This document shows positions 27,288 to 36,726 of a stretch of 64,000 bases of DNA, piece after piece. Both the position numbers and the translations under genes were made by a program. Position 1 is the stretch's first letter. Each line of letters opens with the position of its first letter. The DNA lies in the NCBI GenBank assembly GCA_020054205.1, contig JAGVLS010000004.1, positions 1 through 64,000 on the forward strand, in the 5' to 3' direction. The notes below the pieces were generated by a model, which saw only the letters and a list, made by a program, of their open reading frames with translations, was not told the DNA's origin and searched no databases. This DNA comes from Candidatus Obscuribacterales bacterium. GTDB lineage: Bacteria > Cyanobacteriota > Vampirovibrionia > Obscuribacterales > Obscuribacteraceae.

Positions 27288-28772
27288 ATGCTTACGACAA
27301 ACAAAAAAGATACATCGCAAGGCAAAGAAGACACAGTGAATACTAACAATGCCCGTCCAGATTTTGACAAAGTTATCTTGGAACTGGCTAACTATGCGCA
27401 TAGTTATGAACCAAAAAGCCAATTAGCTATCGATACTGCGCACCTTTGTCTTTTAGATACTCTCGGTTGCGGGTTTCTTGCGCTGCGCTATCCGGAGTGC
27501 ACAAAACTTATGGGGCCGATTGTGCCGGGGACTACGGTTCCTAATGGTGCTCGCGTGCCTGGAACTCAGTTTGTTCTTGATCCGGTACAAGCGGCCTTTA
27601 ACATCGGTTGCATGATTAGATGGCTTGATTTTAACGACACATGGTTGGCTGCTGAATGGGGGCATCCATCAGACAACTTAGGCGGAATTCTTGCTGTTGC
27701 TGATTGGATAAGCCGCTCTCGATTAGCAGAAGGCAAAGAACCACTTACTGTCAAAACTGTGCTCACAGCAATGATAAAAGCTCATGAAATTCAAGGAGTG
27801 CTCGCGCTAGAAAATAGTTTTAATAGAGTTGGACTTGATCATGTGGTCTTGGTGAAAGTAGCATCTACTGCTGTAGTTGCAAAATTACTTGATTGTACGG
27901 TTGAAGAAATAGCCAATGCAATAACACTCGCTTTTGTAGATGGGCAAGCGCTTCGCACTTATCGCCATGCGCCTAACACCGGCTCACGCAAGTCATGGGC
28001 GGCAGGAGATGCGACAAGCCGCGCTGTTCGCCTGGCTTTATTTGCTAAGAAGGGCGAGATGGGTTATCCATCTGTGCTTACAGCGCCTACTTGGGGTTTT
28101 TATGATGTCCTCTTCAAAGGCAACGAATTCAAATTTCAAAGATCGCTTGGCTCGTATGTAATGGAAAATGTATTATTTAAAATATCGTTCCCTGCTGAGT
28201 TTCACGCGCAGACAGCTGTTGAATGTGCAATTAAATTGTATCCTCAAGTGGCTAATAGACTTTCTGAGATTGAAAAAATTGTTATTACAACCCATGAATC
28301 TGCCATTCGTATTATCGATAAGACTGGTCCTTTGCACAACCCAGCCGATCGCGATCATTGTATTCAATACATGACTGCTATCGGTCTTATTTTCGGGGAG
28401 CTCACTGCCGATCATTATGAAAATGGTGTGGCAGCGGACTCGCGCATCGATGCTCTAAGGCAAAAAATGGAAACGACTGAGAATAAACGCTACAGCCAAG
28501 ACTATTTAGATCCGGACAAACGATCTATTGCTAATGCTGTGCAAGTATTCTTCAAAGATGGATCATCTACTGAGCAAGTGGAAGTTGAATATCCGCTTGG
28601 ACATCGTAGACGTCGTGAAGAAGGTGTATCTGAATTGCTCAAAAAATTCAATACCAATCTGGCTACCCGCTTTCCTGCTAAACAAATGCAAACGATTAAA
28701 GATGCCTGTAGTACTCGCACAAAGATAGAACAAATGCCAGTAAATGAATTTGTTGATTTGTTCGTTATTTAG
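27288..28772 (+). CDS. prpD: 2-methylcitrate dehydratase
   Basis: A 494-residue MmgE/PrpD-family protein. Typical stretches include [17 protein letters not shown] near the start, [21 protein letters not shown] (the RxLDxND-like motif), [21 protein letters not shown] and [10 protein letters not shown]. It dehydrates 2-methylcitrate without an iron-sulphur cluster. It is third in the riboswitch-controlled prp operon, with AGGAGC upstream of the ATG. It ends only 3 bases from the convergent mmsA gene, leaving no room for a separate terminator. Confidence 0.93.
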   Translation: MLTTNKKDTSQGKEDTVNTNNARPDFDKVILELANYAHSYEPKSQLAIDTAHLCLLDTLGCGFLALRYPECTKLMGPIVPGTTVPNGARVPGTQFVLDPVQAAFNIGCMIRWLDFNDTWLAAEWGHPSDNLGGILAVADWISRSRLAEGKEPLTVKTVLTAMIKAHEIQGVLALENSFNRVGLDHVVLVKVASTAVVAKLLDCTVEEIANAITLAFVDGQALRTYRHAPNTGSRKSWAAGDATSRAVRLALFAKKGEMGYPSVLTAPTWGFYDVLFKGNEFKFQRSLGSYVMENVLFKISFPAEFHAQTAVECAIKLYPQVANRLSEIEKIVITTHESAIRIIDKTGPLHNPADRDHCIQYMTAIGLIFGELTADHYENGVAADSRIDALRQKMETTENKRYSQDYLDPDKRSIANAVQVFFKDGSSTEQVEVEYPLGHRRRREEGVSELLKKFNTNLATRFPAKQMQTIKDACSTRTKIEQMPVNEFVDLFVI

Positions 28773-28774
28773 AT

Positions 28775-30307
28775 TTATTGCTTTGCTTTCCAAATAGGAT
28801 CTAAGAATTTTTCTTTCTTTTCACCCTTCTCATCGCTTGATGTAAACCATCTGGTCATGATCATTTTTTGTTGCGTGTAAAACTGAATACTTTCTTTTCC
28901 TTGCATATGCAAATCTCCATAGAAGCTGGTATTCCATCCGGTGAAAGGAACCCATGCCATAGCAGCAGGCACACCCACGTTAATGCCGATTAGTCCGGCA
29001 TTGAAACGATGTTTGAATTCGCGTGCCGCTCTTCCGCTACTTGTATAAATTACGGCACCATTGCCAAATGGACATTTACTACCAAGCTCGATGGCGTCTT
29101 CAATGGTTTTCACACGTACTACTGATAATACTGGGCCAAATATTTCTTCCCGGACAACCGACATATTTTCTGTTGCTTTGTCCAAAATTGTCGGTCCTAA
29201 GAAAAAGCCCTTATCAACTTTTAGTTTGCGTCCATCGAGCGCTACTTCTGCGCCTTCACTTTCGCCTTTGTCGATATAACCTTTTACTTTTGCCAAGTGT
29301 TCTGCCGAGATTAATGGACCCATATCCGGCGTATCGTTGCCATCTGTAGGTCCAACTTTCATGGACGATGTTGATTTAACAAGGCGCTCCATTAGTTCAT
29401 CAGCGGCATTTCCTACCGGCACTGCCAGGCTGCCTGCCATGCAACGCTCTCCGGCACATCCGAAAGCTGATGCTTGCAATGCTTGTACTGTTTGATCCAT
29501 ATCAGCATCCGGCATAATGATAATGTGGTTTTTTGCCCCGCCATTAGCTTGCACTCTTTTGCCGTGTGCTGTTCCTTTCTCGTATATATATTTTGCAATA
29601 TGCGTTGAGCCGACAAACGAGACTGATTTAATTAGAGGATGAGTCAAAATTGCATCCACACTATCTTTGCCGCCATGTACGATGCTGAATATTCCTTTGG
29701 GGACACCGGCTTCCAATAGTATTTCTGCCATTAACATGGCAGTAAGAGGTACTTTTTCCGAAGGCTTTAGAACAAAAGCATTTCCACAAGTTATTGCAAC
29801 AGGAAACATCCACATTGGTACCATGGCCGGAAAGTTAAAGGGGGTAATGCCTGCGCAAACACCGAGCGGATGACGTACTGTTTCGCAGTCGACATTTCTC
29901 GCGATGTTTTCCACTGTCTCACCAAAAAATAGACTGGGGATACCGCAAGCAAATTCGACAACTTCAATACCGCGTTGCACAGAAGCTCGTGCTTCCGGAA
30001 GTGTTTTTCCATGTTCCTTGGTTACGATTTTGGCTAGCTCTTCATAACGAGATTCCAATAAAGATTTAAATCGAAACATTACTCGCGCTCGCTCTACAAT
30101 TGGCGTATCTGCCCAATCAGGAAAAGCTTTCTGAGCTTTTTCAACAGCATTATCTAAATCTTCATAGCCGCCCATTGGCACTCTGGCAATAACTTCCCCG
30201 CTTGATGGATTAAATACATCTGAAAATTCCCTGGCGCTTGACTCTACCCATTCGCCACCAATCAAAATCTTGCAAGTTGTAACTATGTTATTTTGTGCAA
30301 TTGCCAT
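28775..30307 (-). CDS. mmsA: CoA-acylating methylmalonate-semialdehyde dehydrogenase
   Basis: A 510-residue aldehyde dehydrogenase. ITPFNFPAMVPMWMFP and FGCAGERCMAGS, with catalytic Cys289, are specific to the CoA-dependent MmsA group; general aldehyde dehydrogenases have a Gly/Gln-rich version there. It converts methylmalonate semialdehyde to propionyl-CoA, the last step of valine breakdown. It is the last gene of a five-gene minus-strand operon led by a second cobalamin riboswitch. Its product is the substrate of the convergent prpC enzyme. Confidence 0.93.
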   Translation of the reverse strand: MAIAQNNIVTTCKILIGGEWVESSAREFSDVFNPSSGEVIARVPMGGYEDLDNAVEKAQKAFPDWADTPIVERARVMFRFKSLLESRYEELAKIVTKEHGKTLPEARASVQRGIEVVEFACGIPSLFFGETVENIARNVDCETVRHPLGVCAGITPFNFPAMVPMWMFPVAITCGNAFVLKPSEKVPLTAMLMAEILLEAGVPKGIFSIVHGGKDSVDAILTHPLIKSVSFVGSTHIAKYIYEKGTAHGKRVQANGGAKNHIIIMPDADMDQTVQALQASAFGCAGERCMAGSLAVPVGNAADELMERLVKSTSSMKVGPTDGNDTPDMGPLISAEHLAKVKGYIDKGESEGAEVALDGRKLKVDKGFFLGPTILDKATENMSVVREEIFGPVLSVVRVKTIEDAIELGSKCPFGNGAVIYTSSGRAAREFKHRFNAGLIGINVGVPAAMAWVPFTGWNTSFYGDLHMQGKESIQFYTQQKMIMTRWFTSSDEKGEKKEKFLDPIWKAKQ

Positions 30308-30336
30308 TGTTCATTCCTCCGCATTTAATAATAAAT

Positions 30337-31119
30337 TTAGCTTCCAATAAAACTAGGTTGACGTTTTTCTATAAAGGCAGCAATGCCTTCCTTTTGGTCT
30401 TGGGTGCTAAAAAGCTCACCGAATAATTCGGCTTCTCGTTTTAATCCATCGTTTATATGCAACTCGAAGCCTGTATTTATTGATTGTTTCGCTTTTGCTA
30501 TCGCTATTGGTGCTCTGGAAGCAATAGTTTGTGCCAACTTTTTAGCTTCGGGTAATAATTGATCTGGCGTTGTAACTTTATTTACTAAGCCCATATTCAT
30601 GCAGTCATAAGCGCAATAAAATTCCCCTGAGAATACCATTTCTCGGGCTTTGAAAAGTCCGACCGCTCTCGATAGTCGTTGAGTGCCGCCGAAAGAAGGA
30701 AGCAATCCTAATGTAACTTCCGGAAGTCCGAATTTTGATTTCTCGCTCGCGATAATTATGTCACAGGCTAAAGCAAGTTCGCAGCCTCCTCCTAAAGCAA
30801 AACCATTTACTGCTGCTATTACTGCAAAAGGCAAACTTTCAATGCTATTAAAAGCTGTCTGCGCTGTGGTAGAAAAATCTTCGGCTTCTTTAGGTGTCAT
30901 GTCGGCCATTGCTTTGATATCAGCACCAGCTACGAATGCTTTTTCACCGGAGCCGGTTATGACTAGAGCACGTATTTCTTTGTTGTTGCTTATTGCGTTG
31001 GCAAAAGTGGAAAGCTCTTCCAACACTTGTGCATTCAGTGCATTCAAAGCTTGTGGTCGTTGAATGGTCAATACGCCGACATGTCCTTCTTGTTTATATT
31101 CAATAGTTTCAAATTTCAT
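30337..31119 (-). CDS. enoyl-CoA hydratase, probable methacrylyl-CoA hydratase
   Basis: A 260-residue crotonase. AFVAGADIKAM (about 62-72) and the oxyanion-hole and catalytic segments ALGGGCELALACD and GLPEVTLGLLPSFGGTQRL, with both Glu residues of hydratases, indicate hydration rather than isomerase or hydrolase activity. In this operon the expected substrate is methacrylyl-CoA from isobutyryl-CoA dehydrogenase, giving 3-hydroxyisobutyryl-CoA. The stop of the upstream mmsB is 2 bases from its start. Confidence 0.88.
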   Translation of the reverse strand: MKFETIEYKQEGHVGVLTIQRPQALNALNAQVLEELSTFANAISNNKEIRALVITGSGEKAFVAGADIKAMADMTPKEAEDFSTTAQTAFNSIESLPFAVIAAVNGFALGGGCELALACDIIIASEKSKFGLPEVTLGLLPSFGGTQRLSRAVGLFKAREMVFSGEFYCAYDCMNMGLVNKVTTPDQLLPEAKKLAQTIASRAPIAIAKAKQSINTGFELHINDGLKREAELFGELFSTQDQKEGIAAFIEKRQPSFIGS

Positions 31120-31120
31120 T

Positions 31121-32011
31121 TTAATTGCTCTCTTTGTGATCCAAAAAACGAATTATGCTTGAAAAATCTAATTTACCATTTCCTTCTTCGCTCCAAGTTT
31201 TGTAAAAATTGAAAGCTATATTCCCCATTGGGATAGCGGTCTTTGCCGCGAGACTTGCCTCCATGGCTAGACCTAAATCTTTAGTCATTAAGTCAACTGC
31301 AAAACCGCCTGTATATTCTCGTGAAGCCGGCACTCCTTCCATTACTCCCGGATAAGGATTATAGACTTCCAGTGCCCAATTTCTACCGGAGCTTTTTTGT
31401 ATTATTTCGCTTAAGACTTTCGGATCAAGACCATTGGCAGTGCCTAAATTTAATGCCTCAGATGTGCCTATCATGAGAATAGACAAGAGTAGGTTGTTGC
31501 AGATTTTTGTCATCTGACCGGCACCCGATGGACCAGCGTGAAAAATGTTTTTGCCCATACAGGTAAGATAAGGCATGGCCTTTTGCAAAGCATCTTGCGT
31601 TCCGCCTACGATAAAAGTAAGCGTGGCATTTTGTGCACCGGCAGTGCCACCGGAGACGGGTGCATCAATCATAAAGCAGTTGCGTGTTTTAGCCAGTGTT
31701 GCTACAGCTTTGGCGGTTGCCGGATCTATGGTGCTGCTTTCAATAATGAGAGTGCCAGGTTTTAAATTGCCAATAAATTCGTCTGTAAGTAGCTCAGCAA
31801 CATGTTTTCCGGATGGCAACATTGTAATTACTACTTCTCTATCCCGACATGCATCCAATGCTGTTGCTGCTGTTTTACCACCAGCTTTCTTGAAATTTGC
31901 TATTGCTTCTTTGGATAAGTCAAATCCAATTATGTCATGGCTATTCTTTAATAAGTTTATTGCCATTGGGTTACCCATATTGCCCAAGCCGATAAATGCT
32001 ATTTTTTGCAT
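31121..32011 (-). CDS. mmsB: 3-hydroxyisobutyrate dehydrogenase
   Basis: A 296-residue beta-hydroxyacid dehydrogenase. The NAD-binding motif FIGLGNMGNPMAINLL is at the N-terminus, DAPVSGGTAGA at about 116-126 is the substrate-binding signature, and GAGQMTKICNN holds the catalytic Lys. It oxidises 3-hydroxyisobutyrate to methylmalonate semialdehyde, feeding MmsA. Its start overlaps the 3' end of the hydrolase gene by 13 bases, pointing to coupled translation. Confidence 0.92.
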   Translation of the reverse strand: MQKIAFIGLGNMGNPMAINLLKNSHDIIGFDLSKEAIANFKKAGGKTAATALDACRDREVVITMLPSGKHVAELLTDEFIGNLKPGTLIIESSTIDPATAKAVATLAKTRNCFMIDAPVSGGTAGAQNATLTFIVGGTQDALQKAMPYLTCMGKNIFHAGPSGAGQMTKICNNLLLSILMIGTSEALNLGTANGLDPKVLSEIIQKSSGRNWALEVYNPYPGVMEGVPASREYTGGFAVDLMTKDLGLAMEASLAAKTAIPMGNIAFNFYKTWSEEGNGKLDFSSIIRFLDHKESN

Positions 32012-33138
32012 ACTGTTTCGTTATTCCCTAAATTTTTCAATGGATGTTCACTGTCTTTCCATAGCGGAGTAAAGTAGCTTTCTACCCAGGACTTTGTAAT
32101 TTCTTCCAGACTTGCCGGTTGCCAATTTGGGGACAGATCTTTATCGACAAGTAAGGCTCTAACACCTTCGGCAAAATCAGGATGAATGGTGCACTGCGCT
32201 GAAAGATTTAATTCTGATTGAAATATTTCTTCCAAACTTAAATTTCTGCCCCGTTTCAATTGCTCGAATATAATATAAGCTGAGCTTGGTGAGCCTGATT
32301 CGAAAGTTTTGATCCCGGCATTTATCCAGTCGTCGTCTTTTTCCGAATATGCAAGTAATGTTTCTCTAAAATCGCTTACAGAAGATATTTTCTCAAACTT
32401 AGACACAAAAGACTGATGTGATTGGGCAATTGATTTACCTGGCTCATGTCCTGTGGAAATGTTGTTAAGTATATCTGTGACTTTTACGCTGTTAGACTTG
32501 CTATTGTTTTCCCATTTAGCTTCTTGTAAGCGAGTTATTACTTCCAGCTTCAAATTTGATGGAATAAAATGGTTAGCCAGGTTTATGTATAAACAATCAG
32601 CTGCATTCAGGCGTGTTCCGGTGAGGCCTAGATATAAGCCAAATGCTGATGGCATTTTATTTAAAAACCAAGTACCGCCGACATCCGGATAGAGTCCAAT
32701 TGTAATTTCTGGCATGGCAAGTTTACTTTTTTCAGTGACGATGCGATGTGAAGCCCCGGCAGCAAGGCCAATTCCTCCGCCCATCACAATGCCATCTGCC
32801 CAAACAACAATTGGTTTGGGAAATTTATGAATTTCGTAGTTGAGTTGATATTCCTGAATAAAAAAGTCTAGACAATCTTGTGGAGGTTCTCCTGGTGCTA
32901 TTTCGCGTTGTTTCAATATGGCATCATAAAGTCTTCTTACATCGCCTCCAGCACAGAAAGCTTTTTCGCCTGCCCCTTGCAAAAGCACACAGGCAACACT
33001 GCCATCTTCTTTCCATTGCTTTAGGACTGCATGTACCTCAGCGATCATAGGTACCGAAAGTGAGTTCAAAGTTTTCTCACTATTCAATGTGATACTTCCC
33101 AGCCCGTCCTTTTTTTCGCAAATAATGTATTGATGCAT
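31999..33138 (-). CDS. 3-hydroxyisobutyryl-CoA hydrolase (HIBCH type)
   Basis: A 379-residue long-form crotonase. FCAGGDVRRLYDA replaces the hydratase G-AD-K pattern and is characteristic of HIBYL-CoA hydrolases. GIVMGGGIGLAAGASHRIVTE and MPEITIGLYPDVGGTWFL contain the expected Glu and Asp. The C-terminal extension (about 260-375) is also family-specific. It removes CoA from 3-hydroxyisobutyryl-CoA between the hydratase and MmsB steps. Confidence 0.92.
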   Translation of the reverse strand: MHQYIICEKKDGLGSITLNSEKTLNSLSVPMIAEVHAVLKQWKEDGSVACVLLQGAGEKAFCAGGDVRRLYDAILKQREIAPGEPPQDCLDFFIQEYQLNYEIHKFPKPIVVWADGIVMGGGIGLAAGASHRIVTEKSKLAMPEITIGLYPDVGGTWFLNKMPSAFGLYLGLTGTRLNAADCLYINLANHFIPSNLKLEVITRLQEAKWENNSKSNSVKVTDILNNISTGHEPGKSIAQSHQSFVSKFEKISSVSDFRETLLAYSEKDDDWINAGIKTFESGSPSSAYIIFEQLKRGRNLSLEEIFQSELNLSAQCTIHPDFAEGVRALLVDKDLSPNWQPASLEEITKSWVESYFTPLWKDSEHPLKNLGNNETVCKK

Positions 33139-33148
33139 AAATGTCTCT

Positions 33149-34300
33149 TTATCTAATTTGGAGTGTTGCTCCCTCTTCCAACAATTTTTTTGAAATTATA
33201 ACCCGCATGATTTCATTTGTTCCTTCTACAATTTGATGTACACGAGCATCTCTCATTAATCTTTCTACTGGATATTCCTGAGTACAGCCATATCCTCCAA
33301 ATATTTGAATAGCCTGATTGCAAACATTGAAGCACATGTCTGTAGCCAATCTTTTAGCCATTGCACAATAGGTTGTTGCTTGTGCATCTTTGCTATCCAG
33401 CTTAGAGGCAGCTAAGCGAACCATTTGGCGGGATGCAATTACCTGAGTAAGCATATCGGCAATCATAAATTGTAGCGCTTGGAATTGCGCTAAAGATTTT
33501 CCAAATTGCTCGCGTTCGTGCATATATTTTTGTGTATGGTTTATAGCTGATTGCGCTGCTCCCACCGAACATGTACCTATGTTAATACGTCCACCATCGA
33601 GACCTTTCAGGGCAATCTTAAAGCCCATTCCTTTATCGCCCAGCAAATATTCTTGTGGTACTTCGACGTTGTCAAAATAAATGGCTTTTGTTGGTTGTGT
33701 ATTCCAACCCAATTTTTTTTCGTTCTCACCGAAGGATATGCCCTTAAGCGTGCTTGGTACTACAAAACTGCTAATTTCTTTCTCAGCTGTTTTGGTCATT
33801 ACAATTAGAATGTCAGTTTCTCCTGCTCCGGAAACAAAAGCTTTTGTTCCGTTAAGAAGATAATGGTTGTTATTTTTTATCGCTGTTGTCTTCAGGCTAG
33901 CTGCATCTGATCCGGAACCTGGTTCAGTCAAACAATAAGAACCAAGCTTTTGTCCGGAAGTAAGCTCAGGACAAAATTTTTCTCTAAGTTCAGGTGAGCC
34001 AAATTCATCAATCATCCACGTTACCATATTATGGATGGTTATATAGGCCGTGGTTGAGGGGCATCCAGCTGCCAACTCTTCAAAAATAATAGCGGCATCT
34101 AGTCTGGATAAATTTAAACCGCCCACGTCTTCCTTAACGTATACCCCGCAGAACCCTGATTCGGCTGCTTTTCTGATTGTCTCTTTAGGAAATATTTTCT
34201 TTGCATCCCATTCAGAGGCATGGACTGCTAATTCTTTTTGAGCGAAACTTCTGGCAACTTCTTGAAAGGCGATTTGATTTTCTGTCAGATTGAAATCCAT
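33149..34300 (-). CDS. acyl-CoA dehydrogenase, probable isobutyryl-CoA dehydrogenase
   Basis: A 383-residue flavoprotein. YCLTEPGSGSDAASLKT binds FAD, and QIFGGYGCTQEYPVERLMRDARV and QIVEGTNEIMRVIISKKL carry the conserved C-terminal FAD and catalytic Glu region of short-chain acyl-CoA dehydrogenases. Context as first gene of the valine operon suggests isobutyryl-CoA as substrate. The gene starts 24 bases after the terminator of a cobalamin riboswitch. Confidence 0.9.
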   Translation of the reverse strand: MDFNLTENQIAFQEVARSFAQKELAVHASEWDAKKIFPKETIRKAAESGFCGVYVKEDVGGLNLSRLDAAIIFEELAAGCPSTTAYITIHNMVTWMIDEFGSPELREKFCPELTSGQKLGSYCLTEPGSGSDAASLKTTAIKNNNHYLLNGTKAFVSGAGETDILIVMTKTAEKEISSFVVPSTLKGISFGENEKKLGWNTQPTKAIYFDNVEVPQEYLLGDKGMGFKIALKGLDGGRINIGTCSVGAAQSAINHTQKYMHEREQFGKSLAQFQALQFMIADMLTQVIASRQMVRLAASKLDSKDAQATTYCAMAKRLATDMCFNVCNQAIQIFGGYGCTQEYPVERLMRDARVHQIVEGTNEIMRVIISKKLLEEGATLQIR

Positions 34301-34323
34301 GAATTTGCTTGAGAGAATGCAAT

Positions 34324-34352
34324 AAAAAAGCTCCTAATCTTCGACTAGGAAC
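34324..34352 (-). terminator. terminator of the valine-operon riboswitch
   Basis: On the minus strand GTTCCTA (34352-34346) pairs with TAGGAGC (34336-34330), with a 9-base loop and six T following. It lies between the aptamer and the acyl-CoA dehydrogenase gene. The stem closely resembles the prp terminator. Confidence 0.88.
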
Positions 34353-34429
34353 TACATCTCGTATGCGCCGCAAAATCTGCGATCATCGAAATTTCCCTCC
34401 TTGCCTCGAAGAGGTAAACTCTATTGTTG

Positions 34430-34565
34430 TTGTATTCAGGTGGGCAGTCTGACTTGCAATTTCTTGCTTCACAGTTGCGGGACAGCGGTGGATTCTCACC
34501 ACACTTCCCCCACCAGATCGCATTTGCGATCTCTTTACTTGCTGAATACAGAGTTTGTTAGTATC
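34430..34565 (-). promoter_or_regulatory. cobalamin riboswitch upstream of the valine degradation operon
   Basis: Read on the minus strand it holds the same core as the prp riboswitch: GGTGGGGGAAGTGTGGTGAG, ATCCACCGCTGTCCCGCAAC, TGTGAAGCAAGAAATTGC and the B12-box-like CAAGTCAGACTGCCC. GTATTCAG pairs with CTGAATAC (34549-34542 with 34439-34432). The hairpin CCTCTTCGAGG and GGAGG that follow are also shared with the prp copy. The about 290 bases between this element and the next gene (34889) contain no further feature I can support. Confidence 0.95.
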
Positions 34566-34888
34566 TCTCATCCTCCTGTTGACTGCTATTGGCATTAAGT
34601 ATAAAACGTTATGCCTAAATGATGTTTTGTATCTTTCTCATCTAGATGACCCACTTACAAATGTTCGTGCTGTGCTTTATTTACTAAGTGAACGTCGCAG
34701 GCGAGCAGCTGCACAAAAATAATTCTTATTGTGCTTTCTATATTCAATATATATAGCATGACTACTGTCTAGATCTAATCTGAATTTCCCGGGACTGTAC
34801 CAGGATCGTATATGTGGCTAACCTGTTTGACAGCAAACACAGACAATGACAAAATTTGAAACTGTTGTTTACCAAAAGTGCACAAAAT

Positions 34889-35839
34889 ATGCCTGCTACT
34901 AATACTGATCAAGCTCCGCCTACCCGAATAATTACTTATCATGTCCGTCCAGGGAAAGAAAATGAGTTTAAAGCTTTGAATGACTTAGCAAAGCAAGCTG
35001 CTCAGAAGCATCCTGGATATATAGGTAGTGAAACTCTTCCTCCCTCGGCTAATAATTCATCAGACGAATGGGTTGTTATTTATCGATTTGAAAATAATGA
35101 GACCTTGAATACATGGCTTGAGTCACCAGAGAGAAAAAAAGTTATTCTGGACGCTCATGATATATTCACTAGCAGCCCATCAGAATATTCTTTAAGAGAT
35201 GGCAGCAAATCAAGTGATCATGAGATGACAATTGTCACTACTCATACAATTGTTCCTGGCAAAGAAGAAGAATACAAAGCAGCCAACAAAACTTTAAATG
35301 ACGCTGCTGCTCGTTTTCCTGGTTTTGCTGGTTGTGAAATTTTTGAACCAACTTCTGAAAATCCACAATCAACAGTACTCATACGATTTAATAACAAAGA
35401 AAATATGGATCGCTGGCTGAATTCGAAAGAAAGAGAATCAGGCAGAGAAGCTCTTTATAAAACAACTATTGATCATCACACTAACGTGGTGGGCACAGGC
35501 TTTGGTAGCTGGTTTGCATTTAACGCTGAGGCAGGTGTTTCTGCAGCTGCCTGGAAACAAGCTATGGTTGTACTTTCCGTACTTTTTCCTGTGGTTATGA
35601 CTTTAAACCTAACTGTTGGAAAAATTCTTGATCAAAATGCAGTGCCATTTGCTTTTAATGTATTTACGGGTAATACCTTGGGCACTATTACTTTAACTTG
35701 GATTGCAATGCCAACTGTAAGTCGACTTATGGACTGGTGGCTATCACCAAGATGCAGATCAAAACGTACTGTGTTAGGCATCTTATTTCTCATAGCAATT
35801 TATGCTACTGAGTTAACAATTTTCAAAATGATCTCATAA
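34889..35839 (+). CDS. membrane protein with two ABM domains
   Basis: About 316 residues from the ATG at 34889 (an in-frame TTG at 34856 would add 11). Two antibiotic-biosynthesis-monooxygenase (ABM, ferredoxin-like) domains lie at about residues 10-95 and 115-200; each has a GKE-E pattern followed by PGY/PGF and a W-L-S-ER motif. The C-terminal about 100 residues hold three membrane segments after the conserved FGSWFAFN. A paralogue with the same order is at 62011-62967. ABM domains can be monooxygenases or heme/quinol-related, but the function here is unknown. Confidence 0.75.
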   Translation: MPATNTDQAPPTRIITYHVRPGKENEFKALNDLAKQAAQKHPGYIGSETLPPSANNSSDEWVVIYRFENNETLNTWLESPERKKVILDAHDIFTSSPSEYSLRDGSKSSDHEMTIVTTHTIVPGKEEEYKAANKTLNDAAARFPGFAGCEIFEPTSENPQSTVLIRFNNKENMDRWLNSKERESGREALYKTTIDHHTNVVGTGFGSWFAFNAEAGVSAAAWKQAMVVLSVLFPVVMTLNLTVGKILDQNAVPFAFNVFTGNTLGTITLTWIAMPTVSRLMDWWLSPRCRSKRTVLGILFLIAIYATELTIFKMIS

Positions 35840-35862
35840 GGTAAATTCGGGGGGAAGTAAAA

Positions 35863-36726
35863 TTGATTATTCAATCGCCTTTTTTGGCTGTAGTTGAATC
35901 TATTAATGAAGCATTGGATACGAAACAAAAAAGACCTTCTTCCCGTTTTATTTCTGGTGGGACAGAAGTTATTGCTGATCAAAATTTGGGACTCCTAGAG
36001 CCCGAAGGTTATATAAGCCTGCGTCGTATTAAAGAGTTGCATACAATAGAGCCAAAATCTGACGGACTATATATTGGAGCTGGCGTTGTGGTGGCTCAAT
36101 TACTTGATGATAAAGCGATGGCTCAAGTTATTTTGCTTAAAAAAGCTGCTCGTGCTTTTGGTACTAGACAAGTACGTAATCGAGCAACAGTAGGGGGCAA
36201 TATTGCAAGTGGTTTACCAGATCGCACGCTTTTGCCATGTTTGCTTGCTTTAGAGGCGACTGTTCATTTGCAATCGGCAAAAGGAAAACGAAGTCTTCCA
36301 ATCAAAGATTTTTTAATTGAGCCAGGAAAAACTGCTATAAGCAAAGACGAAATATTGACTGGTACTACAGTTCCTTACGTCAAGGGATTTCAAGAATATT
36401 ACATGGTTGGTCCTAGAAACGCTCAATTTTTTGTCACTGCTTGCTTAGCATTGGTAGTAGATGAAGCCAACAAAAATGTAAGACTTGGTTTAGGTAATGC
36501 TGGTCCGACAGCTATGCGTGCTAAAGAAGCGGAAGAATATGCCAACAATGCTATTGATTGGAAAAAACAAACAGTGGATGAAACAATAGCAATTAAATTT
36601 GGTGAAATTGCTGCAGAAAATTGTAGTCCTGTTAGTGATGCTGCTGCCAGTGCAGCTTACCGTCGTCACGCTATAAAAGTAATGTCGAAACGCATATTGC
36701 TACGTGCCTTTGAGAGGAAACAATAA
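35863..36726 (+). CDS. molybdenum hydroxylase FAD subunit (CoxM/XdhB type)
   Basis: 287 residues, starting at TTG 35863 because a strong GGGGGAAG lies about 8 bases upstream and no early ATG exists. FISGGTEVIADQNLGLL and RNRATVGGNIASGLPDRTLLPCLLAL are the FAD-binding signatures of the PCMH/CO-dehydrogenase medium subunit. It passes electrons between the 2Fe-2S subunit and the acceptor. Its stop overlaps the ATG of the next gene (TAATG). Confidence 0.9.
   Translation: MIIQSPFLAVVESINEALDTKQKRPSSRFISGGTEVIADQNLGLLEPEGYISLRRIKELHTIEPKSDGLYIGAGVVVAQLLDDKAMAQVILLKKAARAFGTRQVRNRATVGGNIASGLPDRTLLPCLLALEATVHLQSAKGKRSLPIKDFLIEPGKTAISKDEILTGTTVPYVKGFQEYYMVGPRNAQFFVTACLALVVDEANKNVRLGLGNAGPTAMRAKEAEEYANNAIDWKKQTVDETIAIKFGEIAAENCSPVSDAAASAAYRRHAIKVMSKRILLRAFERKQ

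Noticed and set aside
34579..34605. Plus-strand promoter TTGACT...TATAAA
   Set aside because: The spacer is only 15 bases and it points away from the riboswitch into a gap of nearly 300 bases; kept out of the feature list.
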